Source: Treponema sp.
Lineage (GTDB): Bacteria > Spirochaetota > Spirochaetia > Treponematales > Breznakiellaceae
Direction of reading: 5' to 3'
Length of the DNA stretch: 6,073 nucleotides
Assembly: GCA_031284385.1 (NCBI GenBank)
Contig: JAISZZ010000142.1
Coordinates: forward strand, 1 to 6,073
Positions 6,040 through 6,073 of the stretch are shown piece after piece. Positions within the stretch are counted from its first letter, which is position 1. Every line of letters begins with the position of its first letter. The position numbers were made by a program, and so were the translations under genes. The notes below the pieces were generated by a model. It had not been told where the DNA came from. It saw only the letters and a list, made by a program, of their open reading frames with translations, and made no database searches.

Positions 6040-6059
6040 CCGGTTTAACATAAAACCGG
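6040..6059. promoter_or_regulatory. Inverted repeat in the glgC leader, possible operator
   Basis: ccggttt (6040-6046) and aaaccgg (6053-6059) form a perfect 7-bp inverted repeat with a 6-base spacer. The spacer read on the - strand is TATGTT, which is the best -10-like hexamer here. That arrangement would suit a dimeric regulator covering the promoter, or an RNA hairpin in the leader. It lies 33 bases upstream of the glgC ATG. Confidence 0.35.
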
Positions 6060-6073
6060 CGGGAAACAGTCAA
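6047..6073 (-). promoter_or_regulatory. Weak sigma70-like promoter candidate for glgC
   Basis: On the - strand a -35-like TTGACT occupies 6073-6068 and a -10-like TATGTT occupies 6052-6047, separated by 15 bases. The -35 box is good, but the -10 box matches only four of six positions and the spacing is short. The window edge prevents checking anything further upstream, so the true promoter may lie outside. Confidence 0.25.

Noticed and set aside
6008..6073. N-terminal extension of GlgC from an ATG at the window edge
   Set aside because: The 22 extra residues are not part of the family, a good ribosome binding site precedes the ATG at 6007, and the stretch looks like a leader with promoter-like elements.

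Overview
This window looks like an ordinary stretch of a mid-GC bacterial chromosome, probably from an anaerobe. The evidence is Shine-Dalgarno-led genes, tight co-directional packing, a subunit of a membrane Na+-translocating decarboxylase and a glycogen-synthesis enzyme. I cannot assign a phylum from sequence alone. The combination would fit anaerobic lineages such as spirochaetes or clostridia-like bacteria, but that is only a guess.

Positions 1-4592 hold five genes on the + strand, packed so tightly that they read as one transcription unit or two overlapping ones. In order they are: the 3' part of a Na+-pumping decarboxylase beta subunit (OadB/GcdB/MmdB family); a Cof-type HAD phosphatase starting one base after it; a PLP-dependent class I/II aminotransferase with the best ribosome binding site in the window; and a two-gene ABC-2 exporter. 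The exporter consists of an ATPase and a six-helix permease whose TTG start abuts the ATPase stop. The decarboxylase, phosphatase and aminotransferase look like central or amino-acid metabolism. The exporter's substrate is unknown, and nothing in the sequence ties it functionally to the upstream genes.

Positions 4593-4735 are a 143-bp convergent intergenic region. It contains a palindrome overlapping the permease stop, a pure run of 15 G, and a nested imperfect inverted repeat whose arms are ggacgct/agcgtcc, ctacaaa/tttgtag and ggcggttt/aaaccgcc. It probably serves as a two-way terminator, and it may be a dispersed repeat element.

Positions 4736-6007 encode glgC (ADP-glucose pyrophosphorylase) on the - strand, convergent with the other five. 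A weak promoter-like signal with an inverted repeat lies at the right-hand edge of the window.

I found no new defence or mobile system, RNA gene or CRISPR array. The features most worth a second look are small. They are a cluster of slippage-prone tracts between about 2.9 and 4.6 kb (a 15-bp in-frame tandem repeat, an A9 tract, an 18-bp in-frame tandem repeat and a G15 run), the structured convergent intergenic repeat, and a hairpin just upstream of the exporter ATPase start.
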